Source: 70-18 sp041691815 (GTDB lineage Bacteria; Pseudomonadota; Alphaproteobacteria; Acetobacterales; Acetobacteraceae). Taken from it: 16,343 nt of DNA. Both the position numbers and the translations under genes were made by a program. Each line of letters begins with the position of its first letter. Position 1 is the first letter of the stretch. The notes below the pieces were generated by a model that worked only from the letters and a program-made list of their open reading frames with translations, was not told where the DNA came from and made no database searches. The stretch lies in contig JBEPTZ010000100.1 of NCBI GenBank assembly GCA_041691815.1, positions 1 through 16,343 on the forward strand. Direction: 5' to 3'. This document shows, piece by piece, positions 7,051 to 15,123 of this stretch.

Positions 7051-8156
7051 CAAGCTTGGGTTCCACGGAACAGCGCCTCATAGGCAGCGAACATCGCGGC
7101 CTGATCGAATTCCTGCTCGGCGCGCGCGCGGTTGGCAGCCCCGAGGCGGGCGCGCAGCGCGGGATCGTCAAGCAGCGTGGCCAGCGCCTCGGCCAGCGCG
7201 GTGGGGCTGAGCCTGGTCAGCAGGGCGGCATTCTCCGGGGCGAGCATGGTGCGGATGTCGCCGACATCGGTAGCGGCGATCGGCAGGCCGGCGGCCATCC
7301 CCTCCAGCACGGTGAGCGGCATCTGCTCGGTGTCCGACGACAGCGCGACGATGTCGAAACCGGGGTAGAGCGTGTGCGGGTGCGCGATGTAGCCGGGGAA
7401 GCTGACGCGCTCGGCGAGGCCAAGTTCACCGGCCAGCGCCTCCAGCGCCGGGCGGGAGGGACCGTCGCCGGCGATCACCAGCCGGGCGGGGCGGCTGGCG
7501 GCGGCGGCGAGCTGGAAGGCGCGCAGCAGCCGGCCGAGATTCTTCTCCGGCCGCAGCGCGGTCATCGCGCCGACCACCGGGATGGCATTATGCGCCGGCG
7601 GCGCGGCGAAGGCGGCGAGGTCGACGCCGTTGGGGATGAAGCGGACGCGCGGCAGCTTCCAGATGCCGGTGGCCAGCGCGTGCAGCGAACGCGACGGCAC
7701 CACCACGGTGGCCCGGCGCAGCAGCAGCCGGCGGGTCCAGACCCGGCGGGGAAGCTGGCGGTCGTGCTCGTCGGGGCCGAAGCCGTCCTCGCAATGGATG
7801 TGGCGGATGCCGGCGAGGCGGGCAGCCGGCGCCCATTCGATGCTGCCCCAGTTATGGGTGACCAGCGCGTGCGGGCGAAGCTGGCGCAGCAGGCGGGCGT
7901 AGCGGCGGACATTGCCCGCCAGGTCGCCCTTGCGCATTTCGACCTCCGGGCGGATCAGCGACAGGCCGGGGGCGAGGCGGGCGACGGCTGCGTCCTGGCC
8001 ATCCATGGCGATGATGGCGTGGCGGAAGCGGTCGCCGAGATGGTTGATCACCGTGGTGAAGCGCATCTGCGCGCCGCCCATCGCGAAGGTGGGGAAGACG
8101 CTGAGCAGCAGCGGCGGGAGGGGGGCGGGCGGCAAGACCGGCTCAGGCACCCGCAC
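7050..8156 (-). CDS. GT4-type glycosyltransferase
   Basis: This is a predicted cytoplasmic GT-B glycosyltransferase that moves a sugar from a nucleotide-sugar to an acceptor in envelope or exopolysaccharide assembly. The 368 residues include an N-terminal Rossmann half with the FPTFAMGGAQ loop (21-30). The C-terminal GT4 half has TALRPEKNL (199-207; R202 and K205 contact the donor phosphates in this family), AGDGP (229-233) and the E277-x7-E285 motif (TEQMPLTVLEGMAAGLP). The GTG at 8156 overlaps the amidotransferase end by 14 bases. A second GTG two codons later (8150) is an equally possible start, and no clear Shine-Dalgarno separates them. Donor and acceptor are unknown. The neighbouring amidotransferase suggests an exopolysaccharide or cell-wall product. 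Confidence 0.88.
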   Translation of the reverse strand: MRVPEPVLPPAPLPPLLLSVFPTFAMGGAQMRFTTVINHLGDRFRHAIIAMDGQDAAVARLAPGLSLIRPEVEMRKGDLAGNVRRYARLLRQLRPHALVTHNWGSIEWAPAARLAGIRHIHCEDGFGPDEHDRQLPRRVWTRRLLLRRATVVVPSRSLHALATGIWKLPRVRFIPNGVDLAAFAAPPAHNAIPVVGAMTALRPEKNLGRLLRAFQLAAAASRPARLVIAGDGPSRPALEALAGELGLAERVSFPGYIAHPHTLYPGFDIVALSSDTEQMPLTVLEGMAAGLPIAATDVGDIRTMLAPENAALLTRLSPTALAEALATLLDDPALRARLGAANRARAEQEFDQAAMFAAYEALFRGTQA

Positions 8157-10068
8157 CGGCGAGCATCATCGCGGCCGGCTCGGCGCGGGCGGCGGCCGGG
8201 GCCAGGAAGCCGGCGAACACCAGCAGCTGCCACAGCGCCTGGCTGTGGTCGGAGCGGCCGGATTCATGCGCCGCGATCATCGCCTCCAGCGCCGCCGGCT
8301 GGAACAGACCGCTGTCCAGCATCGTGGGCGCGAGGATGGCGGCGCGGACGCGGGCGGCGCCGACGCGCAGCACCGGGGCCAGGGTGTCGGCGAAGCCCTG
8401 CTTGGGGCGGTAGAGGATTTCGCGCGGCAGCAGCGGCTCCATCGCACGCTTGAAGATGTATTTGCCCTCCTGGCCGCGCAGTTTCAGGTCGGCGGGCAGG
8501 CCGAGGCCCCAGTCGACCATGCCAGGATCGAGCAGCGGCGCGCGGACTTCCAGCGAGTGGGCCATCGAGGCGCGGTCGACCTTGGTGAGGATGTCGCCGA
8601 CCAGATAGGTGTTGATGTCGGTGAACTGCGCCTGCACCAGCGGGTCGTCGGTGTTGGCGGCCTCCATCTGGGCGGCGATGGCCGCACCTGGGTCGTAGCC
8701 CTCAAGCCGGGCGGCAAGGGCGGGGGAGAACAGCGCCCGGCGCTGGGCGTGGTGCAGCTTGGTGACCATGCGGTAATAGCCGAGCGCGCTGTCCAGGCTG
8801 AGTTCGGTCAGGGTGTATTTGGCGCGCAGCCAGCGCGGTGCACGGTCGAGCTTCGGGTAGATGCGAGCGAGGCCACCGAGCGCGTGGCGGCGGATTCCGG
8901 CGGGCAGCCAGGCGCGGACGCCTTCGGTCATGCGGTGCCACTGGTAGCGGCGGTAGCCGGCGAACACCTCATCGCCGCCATCGCCCGAGATCGCCACCTT
9001 GGCGTGGCGGGCGGCCAGCGCACAGACCGCGAAGGTGGGCACCGAGGAATGGTCGCCGAACGGCTCGCCGTAGATGCGCGCCTGGTCGGCGGCGGCGGTG
9101 AGATAGTCGAGCGTCGCGGTGTCGCTGTGCTGGGCGGTGGCGTAGCGGGTGGCGACCTGCTCGGCGAAGCGGGTCTCGTCCGACGGGCCGCCGAAGCCGA
9201 TGGTGAAGGTGTCGAGCGGGGTGGTGCGGTGGCGGGTGGCCAGCGCGACCACCGCCGAGGAATCGACGCCGCCGGACAGGAAGGCGCCGAGCGGCACGTC
9301 GGAGAGCAGCCGGTCGGCGACCGAGGCGGACAGCCTGCTGGTGAGTTCGCTGGCGGCCTCGGCCTCGCCGATCGGGTGCAGCGCGGTTTGCGCCGTCCAG
9401 TAGCGGCGTGGGGCGGCGGGGCGTTCGCCGCGCTTCAGTTGCAGGTAGTGCGCGGCCGGTAGCTTGCGGATGGCGGTATAGATGGTCGCCGGGTCAGGCA
9501 CGTAGCCGAAGGTGAAGTAGTCATCGACCGCCCGCTCGTCGAGCTTTCTCGACAGGCCGGGGATGTTGGCGAGGGCGGCGAGTTCGGAGGCGAACACCAG
9601 GCTGCCATCCTCGGTGTAGGCGTAGTGCAGCGGCTTCTTGCCGACCCGGTCGCGGGCGAGGAACAGGGTCTCGCGGTTGCGGTCCCACACGGCGAGGGCG
9701 AACATGCCGTTGAGGTGTTGCAGGCAGTCGGCGCCCCATTGCTCCCAGGCGTGGACGATCACCTCGGTGTCGCAGCGGGTGCGGAAGACGTGGCCGGCGG
9801 CCTGGAGTTGGGTGAACAGCGCCTTGTAGTTGTAGATGATGCCGTTGAACACGATGACCACCGAGCGGTCTTCGTTGTACATCGGCTGTTCGCCGCCGGT
9901 GGGGTCGATGATCGCCAGCCGGCGGTGGCCGAAGCCGACGCCCGGCTCGATGTGGAAGCCGTCACCGTCCGGGCCGCGATGGGCGAGGGCCGCGGTCATG
10001 TGCCGCAGCAGGGCGGCGTCGACCGGTCGCCGATCCGCCTGATGAAATATGCCCGTCAGCCCGCACAT
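8143..10068 (-). CDS. asnB: Glutamine-dependent asparagine synthetase-like amidotransferase (exosortase/EPS-type)
   Basis: This is a class II glutamine amidotransferase fused to an ATP-pyrophosphatase synthetase domain, 641 residues. ATG 10068 is chosen because it exposes the catalytic Cys2 (MCGLTGIF) and has GGGAGAG just upstream. The glutaminase domain contains HRR (48-50), FNGIIYN (74-80), CDTEV (99-103) and ARDRVGKKPLHY. The synthetase domain carries the P-loop SGGVDSS (265-271). Long stretches such as RRPVDAALLRHMTAALAHRG resemble the exosortase-A-associated amidotransferases of exopolysaccharide clusters, although no exosortase lies in this window. The usual Glu in FNGEIYN is Ile77, which is discussed as a finding. 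It overlaps the glycosyltransferase gene, so an acceptor in envelope polysaccharide or peptidoglycan is more likely than free aspartate; that is inference. Confidence 0.9.
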   Translation of the reverse strand: MCGLTGIFHQADRRPVDAALLRHMTAALAHRGPDGDGFHIEPGVGFGHRRLAIIDPTGGEQPMYNEDRSVVIVFNGIIYNYKALFTQLQAAGHVFRTRCDTEVIVHAWEQWGADCLQHLNGMFALAVWDRNRETLFLARDRVGKKPLHYAYTEDGSLVFASELAALANIPGLSRKLDERAVDDYFTFGYVPDPATIYTAIRKLPAAHYLQLKRGERPAAPRRYWTAQTALHPIGEAEAASELTSRLSASVADRLLSDVPLGAFLSGGVDSSAVVALATRHRTTPLDTFTIGFGGPSDETRFAEQVATRYATAQHSDTATLDYLTAAADQARIYGEPFGDHSSVPTFAVCALAARHAKVAISGDGGDEVFAGYRRYQWHRMTEGVRAWLPAGIRRHALGGLARIYPKLDRAPRWLRAKYTLTELSLDSALGYYRMVTKLHHAQRRALFSPALAARLEGYDPGAAIAAQMEAANTDDPLVQAQFTDINTYLVGDILTKVDRASMAHSLEVRAPLLDPGMVDWGLGLPADLKLRGQEGKYIFKRAMEPLLPREILYRPKQGFADTLAPVLRVGAARVRAAILAPTMLDSGLFQPAALEAMIAAHESGRSDHSQALWQLLVFAGFLAPAAARAEPAAMMLAGAGA

Positions 10069-10138
10069 GGCTCTCTCCCGGCTTGGAGTGCGTGCATAGC
10101 GCATTCGCGGGGGGGCGGGAAAGCGAAGCTGCGTGATG

Positions 10139-10786
10139 TCAGCCGGGTTGGCGCCAGCCACAGGCGGCCAGGGCGTGGCGCATGTGCTCCGGCGGCTCGG
10201 CCTGGGCGGAAAGCGGCGGGTCGAGCGGCAGGGCGATGGCGCGGGCCAGCAGGTGCAGCGGGCCGGCTCCGTCGCCGTAGATCGGGTCACCGAGCAGCGG
10301 GCAGCCGAGGCTTGCGGCGTGGACGCGGACCTGGTGGGTGCGGCCGGTGCGCGGGCGCAGCTCCAGCCAGCTGATGCCCGGGCCGCGGCCCAGCACCCGC
10401 CATTCGGTGACTGCGGGCTGGCCGGTGGCGGCGATCAGCATGCGCCAGCCGGCTTTGGTGCTGTGCTTCAGCAGCGGGGCATCGACGGTGCCGGACTCGG
10501 CCTGCGGCGCGCCGTTGACCACCGCCCAGTAGGTTTTCTGCGCCAGTCCACCGGCGAAGGCGGCCTGGGCGGCGTGCAATGCCGCGCGGCGCAGGGCGAT
10601 GACCAGGCAGCCGGCGGTGTCGGCGTCCAGGCGATGCGCCAGCCAGGGGCCGTCCTTGCGGCGGGAGAGGGCGGGGAAACTGTCTTCGACGCTGGGGCCG
10701 CCGCGTGGGCCGGCGTGCACCGGCAAGCCGGCGGGCTTGTCCAGCACGACGAAACGGGCGTCGCGGAAGAGGATCGGGAGGTCCAT
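10139..10786 (-). CDS. RluA-family pseudouridine synthase
   Basis: This enzyme isomerises uridine to pseudouridine in rRNA or tRNA. The 215-residue protein has the RluA catalytic motif HRLDADTAG (51-59, catalytic D54). It also has GRTHQVRVHA (about 147-156) and LLGDPIYGD further on. It lacks the N-terminal S4 domain of RluC/RluD, so it is closest in layout to the short RluA type; the target uridine is not predictable. ATG 10786 is the natural start, with only a weak ribosome site upstream. Seventy bases separate it from the amidotransferase start and 47 bases from the divergent SpoU methyltransferase gene. Two RNA-modification genes back to back may share a bidirectional promoter, although no clear boxes were seen. 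Confidence 0.92.
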   Translation of the reverse strand: MDLPILFRDARFVVLDKPAGLPVHAGPRGGPSVEDSFPALSRRKDGPWLAHRLDADTAGCLVIALRRAALHAAQAAFAGGLAQKTYWAVVNGAPQAESGTVDAPLLKHSTKAGWRMLIAATGQPAVTEWRVLGRGPGISWLELRPRTGRTHQVRVHAASLGCPLLGDPIYGDGAGPLHLLARAIALPLDPPLSAQAEPPEHMRHALAACGWRQPG

Positions 10787-10833
10787 GCGCGGTACAGGTT
10801 GACAGGCCGGCCGGCGCAGCGGAAGTCGCGGGG

Positions 10834-11547
10834 ATGAAACCAGACACCATCTGCGGCATCAAACCGGTCGCGGCGCTGTTTCTCCGGCGCGCCGGAGAGG
10901 TGCAGCGGCTGTTCTACCTGCCGGCGATGCGCGAGGCGGTGGGGCCATTCTGCGGCGAACTGGCCAAGGCGCGGCGGCCGTACCGGATGGTGGACAGCGA
11001 CGAACTGGAGAAGATCGCCGGCACAGCGCACCATGGCGGGGTGGTGGCGGTGGCGCGGGCGCGGGTGCCGGTGATCCTGGATGCGGCCCAGCCGCCACGC
11101 GACAAGTTGCTGCTGGTGCTGGACGGCATCGGCAACCCGCATGTGCTCGGCGCAATCGCCCGCGCGGCGGCGTTTTTCGGGGTGAAATCGCTGCTGATCG
11201 GCGAGGGGCTCGGGCACGCCATGCCGTCCGACGCCGCCCACCGCAGCAGCGAGGGCGGGCTGGAATATCTGGACCTCTACCGCACCCGCGACCTGCCGCG
11301 CGCACTGTCGCTGATGGAGCCGCATTACCGCACCGTGGCAGTGACCCACAGCCGCGACGCGATGGAGCTGGCCGACCTGCCACGCGACCGGCCAGTGGCG
11401 CTGGTGCTGGGCAACGAGGAACACGGAGTGTCGGAGCCGGTGCTGGCAGCATGCCGGCGGCAGGTGCGGGTTTCCGGCAATGGCCGGGTGCAGAGCCTCA
11501 ATCTGGCGCAGGAGGCGGCGATCGCGGTGCAGGCACTGCTGAAGTAA
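10834..11547 (+). CDS. SpoU/TrmH-family RNA 2'-O-ribose methyltransferase
   Basis: This is an S-adenosylmethionine-dependent SPOUT methyltransferase acting on rRNA or tRNA ribose, 237 residues. The N-terminal substrate-binding domain (about 5-80: GIKPVAALFL, then HHGGVVAV) is the L30e-like module. The knotted catalytic domain shows motif 1 (DGIGNPHVLGAIARAAAFFG, 97-116), motif 2 (LVLGNEEHGVS, 190-200) and motif 3 (VQSLNLAQEAAIAVQ, 219-233). Motif 3 is commonly SLNVSVA, so NLAQE is a variant as in some YfiF-like members. ATG 10834 follows a GCGGGG-rich site; a longer upstream reading overlaps the divergent gene and has no family similarity. Repeat copy B starts immediately after the stop. The exact target nucleotide is unknown. 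Confidence 0.92.
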   Translation: MKPDTICGIKPVAALFLRRAGEVQRLFYLPAMREAVGPFCGELAKARRPYRMVDSDELEKIAGTAHHGGVVAVARARVPVILDAAQPPRDKLLLVLDGIGNPHVLGAIARAAAFFGVKSLLIGEGLGHAMPSDAAHRSSEGGLEYLDLYRTRDLPRALSLMEPHYRTVAVTHSRDAMELADLPRDRPVALVLGNEEHGVSEPVLAACRRQVRVSGNGRVQSLNLAQEAAIAVQALLK

Positions 11548-11550
11548 GGT

Positions 11551-11662
11551 CTTCTTTTTGTGAACAAGAAGAAGCAAAAAATCTTTTCATCCATTGGAGT
11601 GTAGGGAGTCTCCGCTCCCTTAATGGGTGAAGTTTTTTGCGCGCTTTTTTTCAAAAAAGCGC
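11551..11662. repeat. Composite inverted-repeat element, copy B (convergent intergenic, possible bidirectional terminator)
   Basis: The left hairpin is at 11551-11574 (CTTCTTTTTGT, GA loop, one mismatch in the stem). The middle dyad is TTCATCCATT / AATGGGTGAA flanking GGGAGTCTCCGCTCCC. The right hairpin is at 11641-11662 (GCGCTTTTTT, TC loop, AAAAAAGCGC, perfect). The element fills nearly the whole gap between the stops of the methyltransferase and lyase genes, which face each other. It could end transcription from both sides, but neither stem is followed by a canonical U-run. Confidence 0.75.
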
Positions 11663-11669
11663 TGCTTCC

Positions 11670-12617
11670 TTACGCTGCCCGTAGCGTTGCGTTGAGCAGC
11701 TTGCTCGGTAACGGGTGGCCGACGATGTGTTCGGCGAAGCGGGCGGCTTCGACCAGTTTTTCCAGGTCGATGCCGGTTTCGATGCCGAGTTGGCGGCAGA
11801 GGAATACCACTTCCTCGGTGCAGACGTTGCCGGCGGCGCCTTTGTGGCCGGCGAACGGGCAGCCGCCGAGGCCGCCGATGGCGGTGTCGAACAGGTCGAC
11901 GCCTTCCAGCAGGGCGGCGTAGACGTTGGCGATGGCGAGGCCGCGGGTGTCGTGCAGGTGCAAGGCGATCCGCAGATCGGGCCAGCGGGCGCGGACGCTG
12001 GCGAGCAGGCGGCGGACCAGCTCGGGGTCGGCCCAGCCCATGGTGTCGGCCAGGTTGAGGGTGGCGAGGCGGTGGCCCTGCTCGGCGGCGATGTCGTGCA
12101 ACTGCTGGACGAATTGCAGCACGCGGGGGACGGCAATCGGGCCTTCGAAGTTGCAGCCGAAGGCGGCCATGCTGGCGCCGTAGTCGACCGCGATGCCGTT
12201 CGCGTTGCAGAGGGCGGCGATCTTGCGCTGCATCTGGAAGTCCTCGGCCAGAGTGCGGCGCTGGTTGCGCAGGGCGAAGGTCTCGGACATCGCCAGGGTG
12301 ATCTTGCCGCGGATGTCGAGCACGCCGGCGGCGATGGCACGCTTCAGGCCGGCGTCGTTGAGGTAGATGCCGTTATAGGCGACGCCGGAGCGGCGGGTGA
12401 GGCCGGCGCAGATCGCCTCGGCATCGGCCATCTGCGGCACCTGCTTCGGGCTGACGAAGGAGACGATCTGCAAGGTGGTGAGGCCGGTGGCGGCGAGCAT
12501 GTCGATCAGGCGGATCTTGTCGGCGGTGGAAATCCTGTCCGGCTGGCCGATGCCCTCGAACTGGAAGCCCTCGCGGGGGCCGACTTCGACTAGGGTGATT
12601 TTGCTGGGCAGCGGCAT
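11670..12617 (-). CDS. Hydroxymethylglutaryl-CoA lyase-family protein
   Basis: This is a TIM-barrel lyase of the HMGL/isopropylmalate synthase superfamily, 315 residues, the usual HMG-CoA lyase length. Classical members split HMG-CoA into acetoacetate and acetyl-CoA in leucine breakdown. The metal ligands HLHD (H220, H222) and N264, and the active-site loop GGLGGCPFAG with C253, are present. The first metal-binding motif reads VGPREGFQ (12-19) where classical lyases have VGPRDGLQ, so Asp is replaced by Glu16. This points to a related subfamily whose substrate may differ. ATG 12617 has GGAGAC seven bases upstream; a longer reading would start inside repeat copy C. No other leucine-degradation gene is adjacent, so the pathway role is open. 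Confidence 0.85.
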   Translation of the reverse strand: MPLPSKITLVEVGPREGFQFEGIGQPDRISTADKIRLIDMLAATGLTTLQIVSFVSPKQVPQMADAEAICAGLTRRSGVAYNGIYLNDAGLKRAIAAGVLDIRGKITLAMSETFALRNQRRTLAEDFQMQRKIAALCNANGIAVDYGASMAAFGCNFEGPIAVPRVLQFVQQLHDIAAEQGHRLATLNLADTMGWADPELVRRLLASVRARWPDLRIALHLHDTRGLAIANVYAALLEGVDLFDTAIGGLGGCPFAGHKGAAGNVCTEEVVFLCRQLGIETGIDLEKLVEAARFAEHIVGHPLPSKLLNATLRAA

Positions 12618-12642
12618 TGCAGGTCTCCGAAGGAATGAAGGT

Positions 12643-12765
12643 CTTCTTTTTGTGAACAAAAAGAAGCAAAAAAACTTTTTATCCGTCTTGGAGACTCCGG
12701 AGTCTCCACCCCTCCGCTGTTGCAACGCGGATGAGTTTTTTGGTTCTTTTTTTCAAAAAAGAACC
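12643..12765. repeat. Composite inverted-repeat element, copy C
   Basis: This is the fullest copy. It has a left hairpin at 12643-12666 (perfect 11-bp stem, GA loop) and then AAAAAAACTTTTTATCCG. A 20-base perfect palindrome at 12689-12708 is centred on ACTCCGGAGT. CCGCTGTTGCAACGCGGATG comes next, then a right hairpin at 12742-12765 (GGTTCTTTTTT, TC loop, complement). The two outer arms are imperfect inverted copies of each other. It lies between the ggt stop and the lyase start, so it could separate their transcription. Confidence 0.85.
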
Positions 12766-12772
12766 CTTCGCT

Positions 12773-14521
12773 TCAATACCCCATAGCCGCCCCGGCCGGG
12801 CGGCGGCTGTCGTTGGCGCCGTAGAACAGGCCGGGCAGCATTTTGCCGGAGAGGGCGGCGTCGTTGCCGGAGGAGGCGGCGGATTTGGCCAGCGGTTTGG
12901 GTGGGCCGATGGCGATCAGTTCGGCGGCGCCCCAGGGGGTTTGTTCGGCGATTGTGTAGCCCATGGTGCGCAGCAGAGCCTCGGTGTCGGGGGAGAGGCC
13001 GCGTTGTTCGACGTAGACGCGGTCTGGCAGCCATTGGTGGTGGATGCGCGGGGCGTCGACGGCTTCCTGGGGTGCCATGCCGTGGTCGATGAGGTTCAGG
13101 ATCACTTGCAGGGTGATGGTGATGATGCGCGAGCCGCCGGGGGAGCCGAGGACGAGGAACAGGTGGCCGTCGCGGGTGACGATGCTGGGGGCCATCGAGG
13201 AGAGCGGGCGTTTGCCGGGGGCGATGGCGTTGGCTTTGCCTTGCACCAGGCCGAACAGGTTGGGGACGCCGGGTTTGACGGTGAAGTCGTCCATTTCGTC
13301 GTTGAGGAAGAAGCCGGTGTCGCCGGCCATGACGCGGGCGCCGAAGAAGCCGTTGATGGTGAAGGTGGTGGAGACGGCGTTGCCGTGGCTGTCGGCGACG
13401 GAATACTGGGTGGTTTCGGTTTTTTCGTGCGGGGCCGTGCCGGGGCGGAGGTCTTTGGAGACGCCGGCGCGGTCGGGCGGGATCGTGGCGCGGATGGCGG
13501 CGGCGTAGGCGGGGGAGAGCAGGCGGGCGAGCGGGTTTTGCACGAAGGCGGGGTCGCCGAGGTAGGTGTTGCGGTCGAGATAGGCGTGGCGCATCGCCTC
13601 GACCATGACGTGCACGCTGGCGGCCGAACCGTAACCCATGGCGTGCAGGTCGTAGCCGGACAGGATGTTGAGGATTTCGCATAGCGTGGTGCCGCCGGAG
13701 GAGGGCGGCGGGGCGGAGATTACCTGGAAGCCGCGATAGGCGCAGGTCACCGGGGCGGATTCGGTGATGTGGTAGGCGGCGAAATCGGCTGCCGTGAGGA
13801 TGCCGCCGCCGGCGGTGGAGGCGGCTTGCACGGCGGCCGGGATGCGGCCCTGGTAGAAGGCGGGCGGGCCGTGTTCGGCGATGTCGGAGAGGGTTTGGGC
13901 GAGGCCGGGTTGCGCCAGGGTTTCGCCGGGCTGGTAGGGGGTGCCGTCGTTGTGCAGGAAGATTTCGGCGACGTTGGGCTGGGTGCGGAAGGCGGCGGTG
14001 CGCAGGTGCAGGATGTCGGTGTCGGCGCGGGTCAGCAGGAAGCCGTCGCGGGCGAGGCGGATGGCCGGGGCGATGACCTGGGCGCGGGGCATGGTACCGT
14101 ATTTGGCCAACGCGGCGTCGAGGCCCATGACGGTGCCGGGGACGCCGACGGCTTTCCAGCCGATCAGGCTGGCGCCTTTGATTTCGTTGCCGGCGGCGTC
14201 GAGATACATGTTGGCGGTGGCGGCGGCGGGGGCCATTTCGCGGAAGTTGATGAAGTGGTCGGTGCCGTCGGCCAAGTGAAGGGTCATGAAGCCGCCGCCG
14301 CCGATATTGCCGCAGCAGGGGTCGACCACCGCCAGCGCGTAGCCGACCGCGACGGCCGCGTCGACGGCGTTGCCGCCGGCTTTCAGGATCGCCACGCCGG
14401 CCTCGGTGGCCAGGTGCTGGGAGCTGACCACCATGCCGTGCGCGGCTTCCTGCGCCGGCAGCGAGGCGGCGCGGGGGGTGGCGGGCAGCAGCAATGTCAG
14501 GAGTAGGACGAGGCGAAGCAT
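12773..14521 (-). CDS. ggt: Gamma-glutamyltransferase (periplasmic, Ntn-hydrolase)
   Basis: This enzyme cleaves gamma-glutamyl bonds, such as those of glutathione, and hydrolyses or transfers the glutamyl group. The 582 residues begin with a Sec signal peptide (MLRLVLLLTLLLPATPRAA), so it should act in the periplasm. The proenzyme self-cleaves before a threonine. The motif ETTQYSVADSHGNAVSTT places the nucleophile at T370, where E. coli has TTHYSVVD; here His is Gln372, a change also seen in other members. Further on are PLSSMAPS and GSPGGSRIITITLQ, the conserved substrate-binding region. ATG 14521 has AAGGA seven bases upstream and gives the signal peptide. The gene follows the nitrile hydratase-like alpha gene by 23 bases on the same strand, so it is probably co-transcribed. 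Confidence 0.95.
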   Translation of the reverse strand: MLRLVLLLTLLLPATPRAASLPAQEAAHGMVVSSQHLATEAGVAILKAGGNAVDAAVAVGYALAVVDPCCGNIGGGGFMTLHLADGTDHFINFREMAPAAATANMYLDAAGNEIKGASLIGWKAVGVPGTVMGLDAALAKYGTMPRAQVIAPAIRLARDGFLLTRADTDILHLRTAAFRTQPNVAEIFLHNDGTPYQPGETLAQPGLAQTLSDIAEHGPPAFYQGRIPAAVQAASTAGGGILTAADFAAYHITESAPVTCAYRGFQVISAPPPSSGGTTLCEILNILSGYDLHAMGYGSAASVHVMVEAMRHAYLDRNTYLGDPAFVQNPLARLLSPAYAAAIRATIPPDRAGVSKDLRPGTAPHEKTETTQYSVADSHGNAVSTTFTINGFFGARVMAGDTGFFLNDEMDDFTVKPGVPNLFGLVQGKANAIAPGKRPLSSMAPSIVTRDGHLFLVLGSPGGSRIITITLQVILNLIDHGMAPQEAVDAPRIHHQWLPDRVYVEQRGLSPDTEALLRTMGYTIAEQTPWGAAELIAIGPPKPLAKSAASSGNDAALSGKMLPGLFYGANDSRRPAGAAMGY

Positions 14522-14544
14522 GCGTGGTTCCTTCGCCGGTGGGG

Positions 14545-15123
14545 TCAGGCAGTCGGGATGGTGACCCCGATCATGTCGCCTTCGTGCAGCAGGCCGGCGA
14601 GGCGTTCGGGGTCCCAGCCTTCGGTGCCGGCGGGGCGCATCGGCAGCACCATCCAGCGGTAATCGGCGGTGCTGTCGACGACGCGGAGTTTCACTGAATC
14701 GGGCACGTTGGTGCCCCATTCCTTCAGCATGCCACGCGGGTCGCGCACCGCGCGGGCGCGGTAGGCGGCGGATTTGAACCAGAACGGCGGGTAGCCCAGC
14801 ACGGCGCGCGGGTAGCAGCTGCACAGCGTGCAGACCACCAGGTTATGCACCTCGGGGGTGTTTTCCAGCACGCCGAGCGGTGGCATGCCGCGCATCGGGA
14901 CGTGCATTGCCTCGGCAGCGGCGGTGCCGTCGGCGAGCATCAGGGCGCGGTATTGCGGGTCGGTCCAGGCGCGGGCGACCATCGCCGCGCCGCGCGCCGG
15001 GGAGGCGGTGTCGGTGATGCGGATCTGTTCGGCGATCTCGTCCGGCGTGGTCAGGCCTTTGCCGATCAGGATGTTGCGCAATGCCACCAGCAGACGGCTG
15101 CTTTCGATTTCGGCGGTGCTCAT
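14545..15123 (-). CDS. Nitrile hydratase alpha / thiocyanate hydrolase gamma subunit (cobalt-type site)
   Basis: This is the metal-bearing subunit of a nitrile hydratase-superfamily enzyme, 192 residues. The low-spin metal site is C98-T-L-C101-S-C103; CTLCSC is the cobalt form, while iron enzymes usually have CSLCSC. After it comes YPRAVLGYPPFWFKSAAYRA, and near the end MVLPMRPAGTEGW, a family hallmark. Residue 106 is Arg, where well-known nitrile hydratases have Trp in YPWPVLG. The ATG overlaps the preceding gene stop as ATGA, so translation is coupled. The two genes upstream are the separate halves of a beta subunit, which is the gene layout of thiocyanate hydrolase (scnBAC) and of toyocamycin nitrile hydratase. 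The substrate (nitrile, thiocyanate or other) cannot be read from the sequence. Confidence 0.92.
   Translation of the reverse strand: MSTAEIESSRLLVALRNILIGKGLTTPDEIAEQIRITDTASPARGAAMVARAWTDPQYRALMLADGTAAAEAMHVPMRGMPPLGVLENTPEVHNLVVCTLCSCYPRAVLGYPPFWFKSAAYRARAVRDPRGMLKEWGTNVPDSVKLRVVDSTADYRWMVLPMRPAGTEGWDPERLAGLLHEGDMIGVTIPTA

Noticed and set aside
7912..9462. A 516-codon plus-strand frame opposite the amidotransferase and glycosyltransferase
   Set aside because: It is antisense to genes with clear motifs. Its composition is that of a reverse-complement shadow.
12742..12765. A simple rho-independent terminator for ggt
   Set aside because: The stem is AT-rich and no U-run follows it in the ggt direction. 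It is better described as one arm of the composite repeat.
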